Shown here in pieces: positions 1 through 7,288 of a stretch of 18,664 nucleotides of DNA. The DNA comes from Collinsella sp. (GTDB lineage: Bacteria; Actinomycetota; Coriobacteriia; Coriobacteriales; Coriobacteriaceae), in contig DXZV01000007.1 in assembly GCA_019419485.1 (NCBI GenBank), positions 6,301-24,964 on the forward strand, given 5' to 3'. Numbering within the stretch: position 1 is the first letter of the stretch; the number at the start of each line of letters is the position of its first letter. A program made the position numbers and the translations under genes. The notes under the pieces were generated by a model. It made no database searches and was not told the origin of the DNA. It worked only from the letters and a program-made list of their open reading frames with translations.

Positions 1-183
1 GGCATAGGTCGTCACGTCCAAATTTTGCCAGTAGCCCAGGCCGGCGCGACGCACCGTCTTGTCGTCGAGCGAAAACCCCAGCGGCTCCACCAGATGCAGG
101 CGGGCGCCGGTAACCACGCAGGTGCGGCCGATATTGCCCGTATTGGCCGGAATCTCGGGCGCATACAGCACAATGTTGAACAT
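1..183 (-). CDS. trmL: tRNA (cytidine(34)-2'-O)-methyltransferase TrmL, 5' part only
   Basis: The first 61 codons of a SPOUT-class RNA methyltransferase; the rest lies beyond the left edge. TrmL methylates the ribose of the wobble base (position 34) of certain leucine tRNAs, using S-adenosylmethionine. The visible N-terminus has the family signature: a beta strand ending in APEIPANTGNIGRTC, then LHLVEPLGF, DDKTVRRAGLGYW. These correspond to the first strand, the NTGNIxR loop and the RRAGLDYW segment of TrmL/YibK proteins. The ATG at 183-181 has an AAGGAG ribosome binding site 6 nt upstream. A terminator-like hairpin (208-244) ends about 25 nt before the start, so the gene needs a promoter in that short gap or read-through from the upstream GTPase gene. 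Family identification is firm; the C-terminal knot cannot be seen. Confidence 0.88.
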   Translation of the reverse strand, partial: MFNIVLYAPEIPANTGNIGRTCVVTGARLHLVEPLGFSLDDKTVRRAGLGYWQNLDVTTYA

Positions 184-207
184 GAATCTCCTTGGCTCAG
201 AACGAAA

Positions 208-244
208 AACCACCACGAAGGGGACAGGCACCTTCGTGGTGGTT
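208..244 (-). terminator. Rho-independent terminator with REP-like loop motif
   Basis: A perfect 14-bp inverted repeat (208-221 with 231-244) around a 9-nt loop. Read on the minus strand the stem runs into five T residues (GGTTTTTCG), as in an intrinsic terminator for the GTPase gene ending at 283. The stem start and loop spell GGGACAGG (221-228) on the plus strand. The same 8-mer occurs in the inverted repeat at 10456-10555. Confidence 0.75.
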
Positions 245-282
245 AGGCGGTTACGTGGGCGGAAAACGCCCGCTTTGATAAC

Positions 283-1413
283 CTAGGCGCGGTGCCAGTC
301 GGTCAGGCAGGCATCGAGGGCGGCGATGAGCGCGTCCTTGTCCATGTGACGCCCGATGATGCACAGGCTCGTCATGCGGTCGCCCGTCTCGTCGTCCCAA
401 ATCTGCATGATCTCGGGGTTCTCGTCGATAATCTTCTGCTTCTCGCCCTCGGGCGCAGAATCGACAAACAGACCGTTCTCCATTAGGCGCATCTGGTGGC
501 CGGCCTGCTCAAACATGTAGCACATGTCCGGATTGCCGGTCTGCCACAGCGGGCCCTTGACGCGAATGACCTCGTCGGGCCACTCCTGCTCAACAAAATC
601 GGTGAACTTCTGCAGGTCAAACGGCTTGCGGCGCGAGTACACAAAGGTCTCGATGTCGTACTCGAGCACCTCGGGGTCGTCGTGCTCCTCGGGATGCTCC
701 ATGGCCTCGATCCAAGCGGCGGAGTTGTAGGCGCGCATAAAGTCGAAGCGGCCGGTGTCGAGCAGCTCCTCCATGGGGACCTCGCCGTTTTGGGCTTCGA
801 CGATCACGGCGTCCTTCTGCAGGCTGCGCACAATGGCCTTGAGCTCTGCGATCTGCTCGGAGGTGACGGTGTCAGTCTTATTAAGAACCAGCGTGGAGCA
901 AAACTCGATCTGCTGGATGAGCAGGCTCTCGATGTCGTCCTCGTCGATATCCTCGGCCAGCAGGTCGCGACCGCCGTTGAACTCGTCGTACATGCGGGCG
1001 CAGTCGACCACGGCCACGATGTTGTCGAGCGCGAGCTTGGGCTCGCCGCCCACCTTGGCCTCGTCGCAGAAGCTCGAGATGGTGTAGGCGATGGGGATAG
1101 GCTCGCAAATACCCGAGGCCTCGATGATGATGTAGTCGAACTTGCCCGAATCGGCGATGCCCTGCAGCTGGTTGGCCAGGTCGTCCGAAAGCGTGCAGCA
1201 GATGCAGCCGTTGGTGAGCGGGATGAGGTCGTCGGCCTCGGAAAGGCCGCCGTCGGCGATAAGGCTAGCGTCGACGTTGATCTCGCCGATATCGTTGACG
1301 ATCACGGCAGCACGGATGCCGCCGTCGTTGGCGAGGATGTGGTTGAGCAGCGTGGTCTTGCCGGCACCGAGGTAGCCGGTAAGCATGATGATCTTCACGG
1401 GTTTGTTGGGCAT
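283..1413 (-). CDS. COG0523/CobW-family metallochaperone GTPase
   Basis: A 376-residue P-loop GTPase of the G3E family, which uses GTP hydrolysis to deliver a metal (zinc in ZNG1/YeiR-type members, cobalt in CobW) to client proteins. Visible motifs: Walker A GYLGAGKTT at residues 13-21; the metal-binding CxCC motif in NGCICC (C70, C72, C73), diagnostic of COG0523; EASG near 98-101; guanine-specificity NKTD at 178-181; a C-terminal CobW domain with an acidic His-rich stretch HPEEHDDPE before it. I chose the ATG at 1413 because AGGAGG lies 4-5 nt upstream; an in-frame ATG at 1434 has no ribosome binding site and would place AGGAGG inside the gene. No Zur box or cobalamin riboswitch is visible, so the metal is undetermined. 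The gene follows the ArsC-like gene on the same strand, 86 nt downstream of its stop. Confidence 0.9.
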   Translation of the reverse strand: MPNKPVKIIMLTGYLGAGKTTLLNHILANDGGIRAAVIVNDIGEINVDASLIADGGLSEADDLIPLTNGCICCTLSDDLANQLQGIADSGKFDYIIIEASGICEPIPIAYTISSFCDEAKVGGEPKLALDNIVAVVDCARMYDEFNGGRDLLAEDIDEDDIESLLIQQIEFCSTLVLNKTDTVTSEQIAELKAIVRSLQKDAVIVEAQNGEVPMEELLDTGRFDFMRAYNSAAWIEAMEHPEEHDDPEVLEYDIETFVYSRRKPFDLQKFTDFVEQEWPDEVIRVKGPLWQTGNPDMCYMFEQAGHQMRLMENGLFVDSAPEGEKQKIIDENPEIMQIWDDETGDRMTSLCIIGRHMDKDALIAALDACLTDWHRA

Positions 1414-1499
1414 GTGCCCTCCTTTGTTAGACATGGCTTACAGTTGAATCTTATGCCAAACGCCTGCTCTTATACCCACGCGCCGACAAATAACACAGG

Positions 1500-1841
1500 C
1501 TACTCCCAGGCTCCCCACACATCGGGACAATAGCCGACGGTGGCCTTCTTGCCGTTGCGTACGATGGGCTCGGCCAAAACCTGCTGGTTCTCGAGCAGCT
1601 TATCGAAGCGCTGGCTGGGGGCGAGGTGCTGGATAAGCGCGAGCGTCTCCTCGTCCTTGGCTTTGGGGTTGAGCAGCTTGTCGATGCCGCCGACCGCCTG
1701 CATCACGCTCGTGAGCTCGCCCTTGCTCATCTCCTTTTCCTTTAGGTCAATAAACTGCACCTTAATGCGGCGCTCCTTAAAATAACGCTGGGCCTTCTTG
1801 GTATCGAAGGACTTCTTAGTCCCGAAAATTTGCACGTTCAT
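1500..1841 (-). CDS. ArsC/Spx-like thioredoxin-fold protein with Ser at the active-site Cys position
   Basis: A 113-residue protein of the ArsC/Spx/YffB fold. Order: beta strand NVQIFG, the loop TKKSFDTKKA where the catalytic Cys normally sits, helix AQRYFKERRI, strand VQFIDLKEKEMSKGEL, a middle helical part containing GGIDKLLNPKAK, and a C-terminal EPIVRNGKKATVGY, the usual LxRPIxxxGxxxxVG region. The active-site position is Ser (residue 11), and C104 in VGYCPDVW is the only cysteine I see. Redox chemistry of the ArsC type is therefore unlikely. The ATG at 1841 was chosen because the domain begins there; upstream in-frame sequence lies inside the flavodoxin gene and is not family-like. Its ribosome binding site is weak (GGCGGA). 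The upstream flavodoxin gene stops only 17 nt away, so the two are probably cotranscribed. Function unknown. Confidence 0.78.
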   Translation of the reverse strand: MNVQIFGTKKSFDTKKAQRYFKERRIKVQFIDLKEKEMSKGELTSVMQAVGGIDKLLNPKAKDEETLALIQHLAPSQRFDKLLENQQVLAEPIVRNGKKATVGYCPDVWGAWE

Positions 1842-1858
1842 ATTTATGTTCCGCCGTT

Positions 1859-2482
1859 CTACCGAATAAAGTTGGTTCGCTCGCGATCGGCCTCGGGGGC
1901 TTCGATGCCGGCGGCCTTTCCCGCCTCGATGCAACGCAGCAGCCAGGCCATGTTTTTACCGATGTTTCGCATGGTGGCAAGGCCCTCGGCGTCCTGGGCG
2001 GCCTCGCCCGGCATGGCACCGAAGACGTTGTTCCAGTAGGTGGATGCTACCACGGGCATCTGGTTGATGGTGAAGTACTTGTTGAGCACGTCGAAGGTGG
2101 TCGACGTGCCGCCGCGACGGGCAACGGCGACAGCGGCGCCCGGCTTGTGCGTAAAGGCCTTGCTGCCTGCATAGAATGCGCGGTCGAGTGCCGAGAGGAT
2201 GCGTCCGCTGGGATGTGCGTAGTAGACGGGCGAGCCAAAGACAAAGCCGTCTGCCTGCTCGGCAGCGGCAATCAGCTCGTTGACCACATCGTCGTCAAAG
2301 GTGCAACGGCAATCGAGCTTGCCGCACTGGCCGCAACCAATGCAATCGCGAATGGGCTTGGCGCCCAGCTGAAACATCTCGGCCTCGATGCCTTCGGCGT
2401 TAAGCTGCTCGGCGACCTCGGCGAGTGCGCGGGCCGTGTTGCCGTTTGCCTTGGGGCTGCCATTGACCAAAAGAACCTTCAT
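1859..2482 (-). CDS. Flavodoxin-fold NAD(P)H-dependent oxidoreductase (FMN reductase/iron-sulfur flavoprotein type)
   Basis: A 208-residue flavodoxin-like protein. It begins with KVLLVNGSPKANGNTARAL, the FMN phosphate-binding loop of the NADPH-dependent FMN reductase family. A cysteine cluster follows, CIGCGQCGKLDCRC, similar to the Cys-rich insert of iron-sulfur flavoproteins and the shorter CxxC of many anaerobic flavodoxin-family reductases. GSPVYYAHPSGRILSALDR is the second flavin-contact loop, and VAVARRGGTSTT is the third. The sequence supports FMN binding; whether the cysteines hold an Fe-S cluster is open. The ATG at 2482 sits 6 nt after AGGGAG; a GTG directly before it (2485) is an alternative. 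It begins a minus-strand run with the ArsC-like and COG0523 genes, which suggests a redox or metal-stress role; that is inference only. Confidence 0.85.
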   Translation of the reverse strand: MKVLLVNGSPKANGNTARALAEVAEQLNAEGIEAEMFQLGAKPIRDCIGCGQCGKLDCRCTFDDDVVNELIAAAEQADGFVFGSPVYYAHPSGRILSALDRAFYAGSKAFTHKPGAAVAVARRGGTSTTFDVLNKYFTINQMPVVASTYWNNVFGAMPGEAAQDAEGLATMRNIGKNMAWLLRCIEAGKAAGIEAPEADRERTNFIR

Positions 2483-2491
2483 CACAAACTC

Positions 2492-2519
2492 CCTCTGCTG
2501 TCGGTGACTTCTGCAGAGG
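2492..2519 (-). promoter_or_regulatory. Hairpin partly covering the ribosome binding site of the flavodoxin gene
   Basis: CCTCTGC (2492-2498) can pair with GCAGAGG (2513-2519) across a 14-nt loop. On the minus-strand transcript the second arm contains part of the AGAGGGAG Shine-Dalgarno region, so the hairpin could limit initiation. The stem is short and no ligand or protein is suggested. Confidence 0.3.
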
Positions 2520-2528
2520 ATTATCGCA
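2520..2528 (-). promoter_or_regulatory. Candidate extended -10 promoter for the flavodoxin gene
   Basis: On the minus strand the sequence reads TGCGATAAT, an extended -10 (TGn followed by GATAAT, five of six matching TATAAT). No good -35 lies 17 nt upstream, which is tolerable for an extended -10. Transcription would begin about 30 nt before the flavodoxin start. Confidence 0.4.
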
Positions 2529-2593
2529 CGAGCGGGCAGATGGCGTGGGGCACGATGCGAAACGGCTTGTGTTTCACATCGCGCCCTACGTCG

Positions 2594-4126
2594 CTAGTCC
2601 AGCTTGGTGCCCGGTACCTGCGGCGCCTCTTTAATCAGCGCATTGAGTTCGTTCAAAATGGAAACGGGCTGTCGGTCGACGGCGTCCAGATGAAGCGTCA
2701 CCACGCGAAGGGGCGGCTGATATTCAAATGAGCCAAGGAGCACGGGCGATCCCAAGAACCGTTCGATTTCGTCTGCAACCGCGTCGGTCTCTTCGGGATC
2801 AAGCTCGTCAAAGAGCGCCACGAACATCGGTCCGGTCGAGCGGAACAGACGACCCTTGCCGCGCGAGCAATCCATGAGGCAGGCGGCGCTTTCTGCCAAA
2901 ACGCGGTCGCCTGCATCAAAGCCAAAGCGGGCATTGACCTGTGCGATTTCGTCGATTTTAATGGCGATCAAGCCCGCGTTTCGTGCCACGCGACGCATCT
3001 CGCCAATGGCGTTGACCAGGGCGTGGATATCGCCCAGACCGGTCACGGAATCGGTCGTATCTGCCAAGCTTCGGTTGGTGACAATGCCCACATACATGTT
3101 GGGCTCGGTATCGGTGCCGTCCAGGCGGTAACCCGTGCAGTCGCAAAGCGCGTATTTTCCGGCGGTATTCATGACGCGATACTGCATGCAGTGGAAGTGC
3201 CACGTGCCGTTTACCACCATATCGAGCTCGGCACGTACGTTGTCGCGGTCCTCGGGGTGAACACGGGCAAGCCATATATCGAGCGAGTTGTAGGGATGCT
3301 GGGAGGGTAGGTCAAAATCGCGCACGGCATTAACCGACCATTGCGATTCGCCGGTGTCGAGGTTAATGATGAACGGATAGCGTGTCTCGGAGCTCATGGA
3401 GATCGCTTGGAACACTCGGTCGTTGCAGGGGGGGGGTTGTTCGGTGATCGGGCGTTGCAGCGCATCGCCTTCTTCCGGTTGTTGCACACGGTACATGAGC
3501 TTGTAGCGATACATTTTGCGGTCGGCGTCCTTTGTCATCTGGCGACGCGTATCGCCTGCAAGTGGGTCGACGCGCGAGCAGCCAAAGCTAAAGCTGGCGA
3601 TCATGGGCGCCTTGCCGTCCGATGTTGCCTCGATAAGATTGGCACGCGTCCGCTCCAGGCGCTGCTCGAGCTCGGCTTCGTCTGTCGTGGGGGATATAAG
3701 TACAAATTCGTCTCCACCGATACGGAACAGCAACTCATCGTGCTCCATTGTCTCGGTGAGTGCGCGGCAGATGCTCAGAATGTAGCGGTTGCCCTCGGCG
3801 TGGCCAAACTTATCGTTGCAATGCTTAAGGCGGTCGATATCGATATAGGCGCAGGTGAAGGGGGTGCCTTTGCGCCAGAGCTGATCGACATGTCGGTCGA
3901 GTCCGCCACGGTTGCCAAGATTGGTGAGCGAGTCGATATAGGCGCCGTGCTCAAGCAGCTCGCGTTCTTGTTGCAGGATGGCGAGCGTTTTCTGCAGTTG
4001 CTCACCGATGGCACGCAACTCCGGGGGCAGCGCGGCAACATCGAGCTCGGTGGTTGAGGCCCCGTTCGCAAGTCGCTGAAGATGAGCGATGATTGATTGC
4101 TCGCCCAGGCGATACGACTCGTTCAT
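2594..4126 (-). CDS. GGDEF-PAS-degenerate GGDEF cyclic-di-GMP signalling protein
   Basis: A 510-residue protein with no membrane segment or signal peptide, so probably cytosolic. Residues 1-60 form a helical lead-in. Residues 62-215 are a GGDEF domain with DSLTNLGNRGGL, IDIDRLKHCNDKFGHAEGN and an intact RIGGDEF (GGDEF at 137-141), predicting diguanylate cyclase activity. No RxxD inhibitory site precedes it. A linker (216-245) holds three prolines from nine consecutive C bases (231-233). Residues 246-350 resemble a PAS fold with a PAC-like C-terminus (MQYRVMNTAGKYALCDC). Residues 355-500 look like a second GGDEF domain whose signature has decayed to TGPMF (431-435). The ATG at 4126 has AAGGAGG 9 nt upstream. 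It is a paralogue of the next gene upstream (4198-6969), sharing order and phrases such as MQYRV, YVGxxxNxSLA and TGLG. The PAS ligand is unknown. Confidence 0.9.
   Translation of the reverse strand: MNESYRLGEQSIIAHLQRLANGASTTELDVAALPPELRAIGEQLQKTLAILQQERELLEHGAYIDSLTNLGNRGGLDRHVDQLWRKGTPFTCAYIDIDRLKHCNDKFGHAEGNRYILSICRALTETMEHDELLFRIGGDEFVLISPTTDEAELEQRLERTRANLIEATSDGKAPMIASFSFGCSRVDPLAGDTRRQMTKDADRKMYRYKLMYRVQQPEEGDALQRPITEQPPPCNDRVFQAISMSSETRYPFIINLDTGESQWSVNAVRDFDLPSQHPYNSLDIWLARVHPEDRDNVRAELDMVVNGTWHFHCMQYRVMNTAGKYALCDCTGYRLDGTDTEPNMYVGIVTNRSLADTTDSVTGLGDIHALVNAIGEMRRVARNAGLIAIKIDEIAQVNARFGFDAGDRVLAESAACLMDCSRGKGRLFRSTGPMFVALFDELDPEETDAVADEIERFLGSPVLLGSFEYQPPLRVVTLHLDAVDRQPVSILNELNALIKEAPQVPGTKLD
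3428..3436 (-). repeat. C9 homopolymer inside the GGDEF-PAS gene
   Basis: Nine G on the plus strand, read as nine C on the coding strand, encoding P231-P233 in the linker between the intact GGDEF and the PAS domain. One extra C leads to TAA after 21 foreign codons; loss of one C leads to TGA after 10. Either would leave a GGDEF-only product of about 243-254 residues. Confidence 0.85.
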
Positions 4127-4197
4127 GATGGATGACCTCCTTGGATGGAACAATGGTTTGTATCTTACTCCCAATTCGGTTTAGATTGGGGTATTAG

Positions 4198-6969
4198 TTA
4201 GCTCATGGGAACAAACGTCCTTTTCGGCGGTGGCGTTTGTGTGCGAGCGTATTGGTTGTTGTCGCCACCATCGAGCAATGCCTCAAAATCCTCCGCCTGC
4301 ATGGGGCGGTAGTAGAGGAATCCCTGAGCGTAGCGGGCGCCCATGTGGCGCAGCATGTTTGCCTGCTTGTCCGTCTCGACGCCTTCGATCACAACGGGCA
4401 GATGGAGTGACTGCGCCATCTCGAGCATTGATGAGATGATTTGCACGCTGCGGCCCTCATCGCCGTTATCGGGCACAAACGTGCGATCGAGCTTGATGAC
4501 GTCGACGTTGACGTTCTTGAGCATCGCGAGCGTGGACTGGCCGGTGCCAAAATCGTCCATATAGGTCGAGAAGCCGCGGGTGTGCAGGTCGGCCGTTAGT
4601 TTATCCACGGCCTCGGACTCTCCCGTATAAGCTGTCTCGGTGATCTCGATGCGCATGAGCTCGGGCGGCAGGTTGTATTGGGCGGCGAGCGCTCCCATAT
4701 GCTCGGCAACGTCGCAGGCAAGGATATCCACGCGCGACACATTAAGCGAGATCGGAACCACGCGAAGCCCCCGATTGATGCGCTCGCGCAGCCACAAGGC
4801 AACGCCCTGCCAAACGTATTTGTCGAGCGTCACCACAAAACCGCTTTCTTCGAGAGCGGGGATAAAGGTGGCGGGCGAAATGAGGGAGCCATCCTTGTCG
4901 ATCCAGCGCGTGAGCGCTTCGGCGCCAATGATCTCGCCGGTTTCCATGTCGACCTGGGGCTGCAGGTAGTAGGTAATACGGCCGTTGGAGAGCGCGTACT
5001 GGAATTCGGTCAGCGTGCGGTGGAACGCGATTTCGCGCTCGTACTCCTCGGGGCGGAAAATGGCAATGCGCTCCTTAAAGTCGTTTTTTGCGCGCCGATT
5101 GGTAAACATGGCCTTGGCCTGCGCATCGATGGTGATTATCTCGTTGGAGTCGATGGGGTAGACACCCATGGACGGCCAGAATCCCACGCCGTTATCATAC
5201 TTGGCCACGGCCTGGCGAACGCGGCTATAGATCTGATGGACGGTGTCGTGTTCAAAGGGGATGAGTATGCAAAAGTCGTCTTGGCCCCAGTACCCTGCGA
5301 CGCCCATGTTGGCATTCTCGATGTCCTTGAGGACCGTGCCCACATCGGCGAGCATGCGGTCGCCCTCGGCCTGTCCGTGCCATTCGTTGAACAGTCGCAT
5401 GTGTCCCATATCGACGGTGGCGATACACCAAGCGCCGTTGCGCCTTGTCTCGAGAAATTCGTTGGCGCGGCGCATAAACACGCTGGGTCGATAGAGACCC
5501 GTGAGCGGATCGATGCGTTCGGCGATGGCGCTTTTGCGCTCCACCTCGGGTATGGGGAGGCTGTCGTTGGGAACAAGCCCGCCGGCCGTGCGAATGCGAC
5601 GGTCGAGTTCGCCTAAAACGGCGGCCGTTTGATTGGTCAGGTGCTCGTAAAAGGCCGGAACGACAAGACAGACGGGGGTAATGGTGTCGTCCGCGATTCG
5701 AACGGGAGCGAAAACGGCCTCTTTGAGATGTTGGATCAGTTGCTCGAATGCTTCGTGATCCAAATTGTTGCTAAGCACGACGAACTGGGCGTTGCGTGAG
5801 CGGAAGACGCGACTCCTGCCGCGAGTAATCGACAGCATGCGGCCTGCGTATTCGGCGAGCATGTTGTCGACGGCCTCGGCCCCGTAGAGCTCGTTGAGCT
5901 TTGCCGTGCCGCGAACGCGCACTGCTATAAGCCCCGTCTTGCAACGGTCGCGACGGCAGGCATCGATAGCGTTGATCAGCGTGCGCTGCGTTCCGAGGCC
6001 CGTGGCGGCGTCGACGGTCTCGGCAAGCGAGTGGTTGACGAGCTCGCCGACATAGAGCGAGGGGACATTTCCGTCGCCGTCGATACGAAACCCGCGAGCA
6101 CGGCCGAGGATGTAGTCGCCGGCGGCATTGCGCACGCGGTACTGCATGACGTGGCGATGTTTGGAGCCGTCATAGATTTGGTCGATGTCGTTGGTATAGG
6201 CCTCAAGGTCATCGGGATGGACACGCGTTTTCCAGTAATCGTGGCAGTTGTCTATATGCTCCGAAGGAAGACCAAGATCGCGCAAGGCGCCTTGTGACCA
6301 AAGGGTTCGATGTTTGTCCAAGTTCTCGATAAAGAAATATCGGCCTTCGTTGAGCATCGAAAGGGCGTCGAAAATGCGATCGCTTATTTCGAAGTCGTCG
6401 GTGTGGGCTTGTGCGATATTGCGTCGATCAAGGTGCACGGCATGACGTAGCTTGTAGTCGTACATGCGATGGTCGGCATCGTTCGTCAAGCGATTGGGGG
6501 CTTCGCCCAGGGCGGGGTCGGCGTGTGCCACTCCGTAGCTAAACGAGTGAGGCATCTTGGAAGCGTTGTTTTCGAGCAGTACCGTTCGGCAGTGTTCCAG
6601 ACGTTCGGCAAGGTCGTCCTCGGTCGCAATCGTAGATAGGATGGCGAACTCGTCGCCCCCCAGACGAAATGCCGCCTCGTCCACCTTCATATACAGTTTG
6701 AGATAGAGGCTCACCTGCAAGATATAGCGGTTGCCCTCGTCATGTCCAAAGATGTCGTTGCAGTGCTTAAGGTTATCGATGTCGATAAACGCCATGGTCA
6801 CGGGCAGTTCCTGCTCCCAGAGTTCCTCTAAGGAACGGGTAAAGCCGCCGCGGTTGCCAAGTCCGGTGAGCTCGTCGGTAAAGGCGGTCCTGATCAGATC
6901 GTCCTGACGCTCCAGAAGGTCACGGATGGTCTTTTCGAGCGTTTCGGTATTATTGCTGGCGTTATCCAT
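4198..6969 (-). CDS. GGDEF-PAS-GGDEF*-GGDEF*-EAL cyclic-di-GMP synthase/phosphodiesterase
   Basis: A 923-residue soluble protein with five domains in order. Residues 30-185 are GGDEF with intact RLGGDEF (104-108). Residues 205-312 are PAS-like (MQYRVRNAAGDYILGRARG). Residues 320-460 are GGDEF-like with the signature lost (RNAQF, 392-396). Residues 487-640 form a third GGDEF with GQDDF (562-566), so cyclase activity there is doubtful, though GTP could still bind. Residues 650-900 are EAL with the expected catalytic positions: EAL 684-686, N743, E775, D805-D806, K826, E862 and Q882, predicting an active phosphodiesterase. The protein may both make and break cyclic-di-GMP. The start is uncertain: I prefer ATG at 6969, but a GTG at 7026 would add 19 residues, and neither has a strong ribosome binding site. 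The paralogue lies 71 nt downstream on the same strand. Confidence 0.9.
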   Translation of the reverse strand: MDNASNNTETLEKTIRDLLERQDDLIRTAFTDELTGLGNRGGFTRSLEELWEQELPVTMAFIDIDNLKHCNDIFGHDEGNRYILQVSLYLKLYMKVDEAAFRLGGDEFAILSTIATEDDLAERLEHCRTVLLENNASKMPHSFSYGVAHADPALGEAPNRLTNDADHRMYDYKLRHAVHLDRRNIAQAHTDDFEISDRIFDALSMLNEGRYFFIENLDKHRTLWSQGALRDLGLPSEHIDNCHDYWKTRVHPDDLEAYTNDIDQIYDGSKHRHVMQYRVRNAAGDYILGRARGFRIDGDGNVPSLYVGELVNHSLAETVDAATGLGTQRTLINAIDACRRDRCKTGLIAVRVRGTAKLNELYGAEAVDNMLAEYAGRMLSITRGRSRVFRSRNAQFVVLSNNLDHEAFEQLIQHLKEAVFAPVRIADDTITPVCLVVPAFYEHLTNQTAAVLGELDRRIRTAGGLVPNDSLPIPEVERKSAIAERIDPLTGLYRPSVFMRRANEFLETRRNGAWCIATVDMGHMRLFNEWHGQAEGDRMLADVGTVLKDIENANMGVAGYWGQDDFCILIPFEHDTVHQIYSRVRQAVAKYDNGVGFWPSMGVYPIDSNEIITIDAQAKAMFTNRRAKNDFKERIAIFRPEEYEREIAFHRTLTEFQYALSNGRITYYLQPQVDMETGEIIGAEALTRWIDKDGSLISPATFIPALEESGFVVTLDKYVWQGVALWLRERINRGLRVVPISLNVSRVDILACDVAEHMGALAAQYNLPPELMRIEITETAYTGESEAVDKLTADLHTRGFSTYMDDFGTGQSTLAMLKNVNVDVIKLDRTFVPDNGDEGRSVQIISSMLEMAQSLHLPVVIEGVETDKQANMLRHMGARYAQGFLYYRPMQAEDFEALLDGGDNNQYARTQTPPPKRTFVPMS

Positions 6970-7288
6970 ACTGTAAGCGGCTTTCTGAGGTCGGGGCGGA
7001 TTGCGTCGGGCGAGCTCGTTGTGCACATGCGTTGCTGCTCAACGCCTTGCGTGTTTCCAAGCCCCCGCCTTGCTGCGTCGTTGGGTTTATTTGTCGGTTC
7101 GTGCTCTCGGCTGATAACTACTGAGTAGTATAAACAAGTGTATGGAATTATGTAGGGGTGCCCATGTTGCGGGCGGCCATTATTCGCCAAACGGTAACGC
7201 GACGATGTTCGATGAAAATGCGACTGAGACGATATTTGTTGATGGGTATACTTGTTCCGTTTTAAAACGCAGGAATGGAGATGGTCGC
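6970..7288. other. Divergent intergenic region between the EAL gene and the patatin gene
   Basis: About 319 nt without a convincing gene. It holds the alternative GTG start of the EAL gene at 7026, a palindrome at 7117-7129, and an in-frame but unlikely N-terminal extension of the patatin gene (ATGs at 7142 and 7205 without ribosome binding sites). A possible plus-strand promoter is CTGAGA (7224-7229), a 17-nt gap, then TATACT (7247-7252). Confidence 0.45.
7117..7134. promoter_or_regulatory. Perfect palindrome overlapping candidate divergent -10 elements
   Basis: ACTACT-G-AGTAGT (7117-7129) is a perfect inverted repeat. It overlaps TATAAA on the plus strand (7129-7134) and TATACT on the minus strand (7127-7132), each resembling a -10 box. 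No good -35 box is visible for either. The layout fits an operator shared by divergent promoters, but no regulator is adjacent. Confidence 0.35.

Noticed and set aside
496..1533. Long open frame on the plus strand opposite the COG0523 gene
   Set aside because: Antisense shadow of a gene with all GTPase motifs; its product is repetitive Val/Leu/Asp-rich with no recognisable domain.
4161..4197. Hairpin between the two cyclic-di-GMP genes as a terminator
   Set aside because: Only about six base pairs and no T-run on the minus strand; more likely chance.
7142..7288. Extended N-terminus of the patatin protein
   Set aside because: In frame but without a ribosome binding site or family similarity; the fold begins just after the ATG at 7289.
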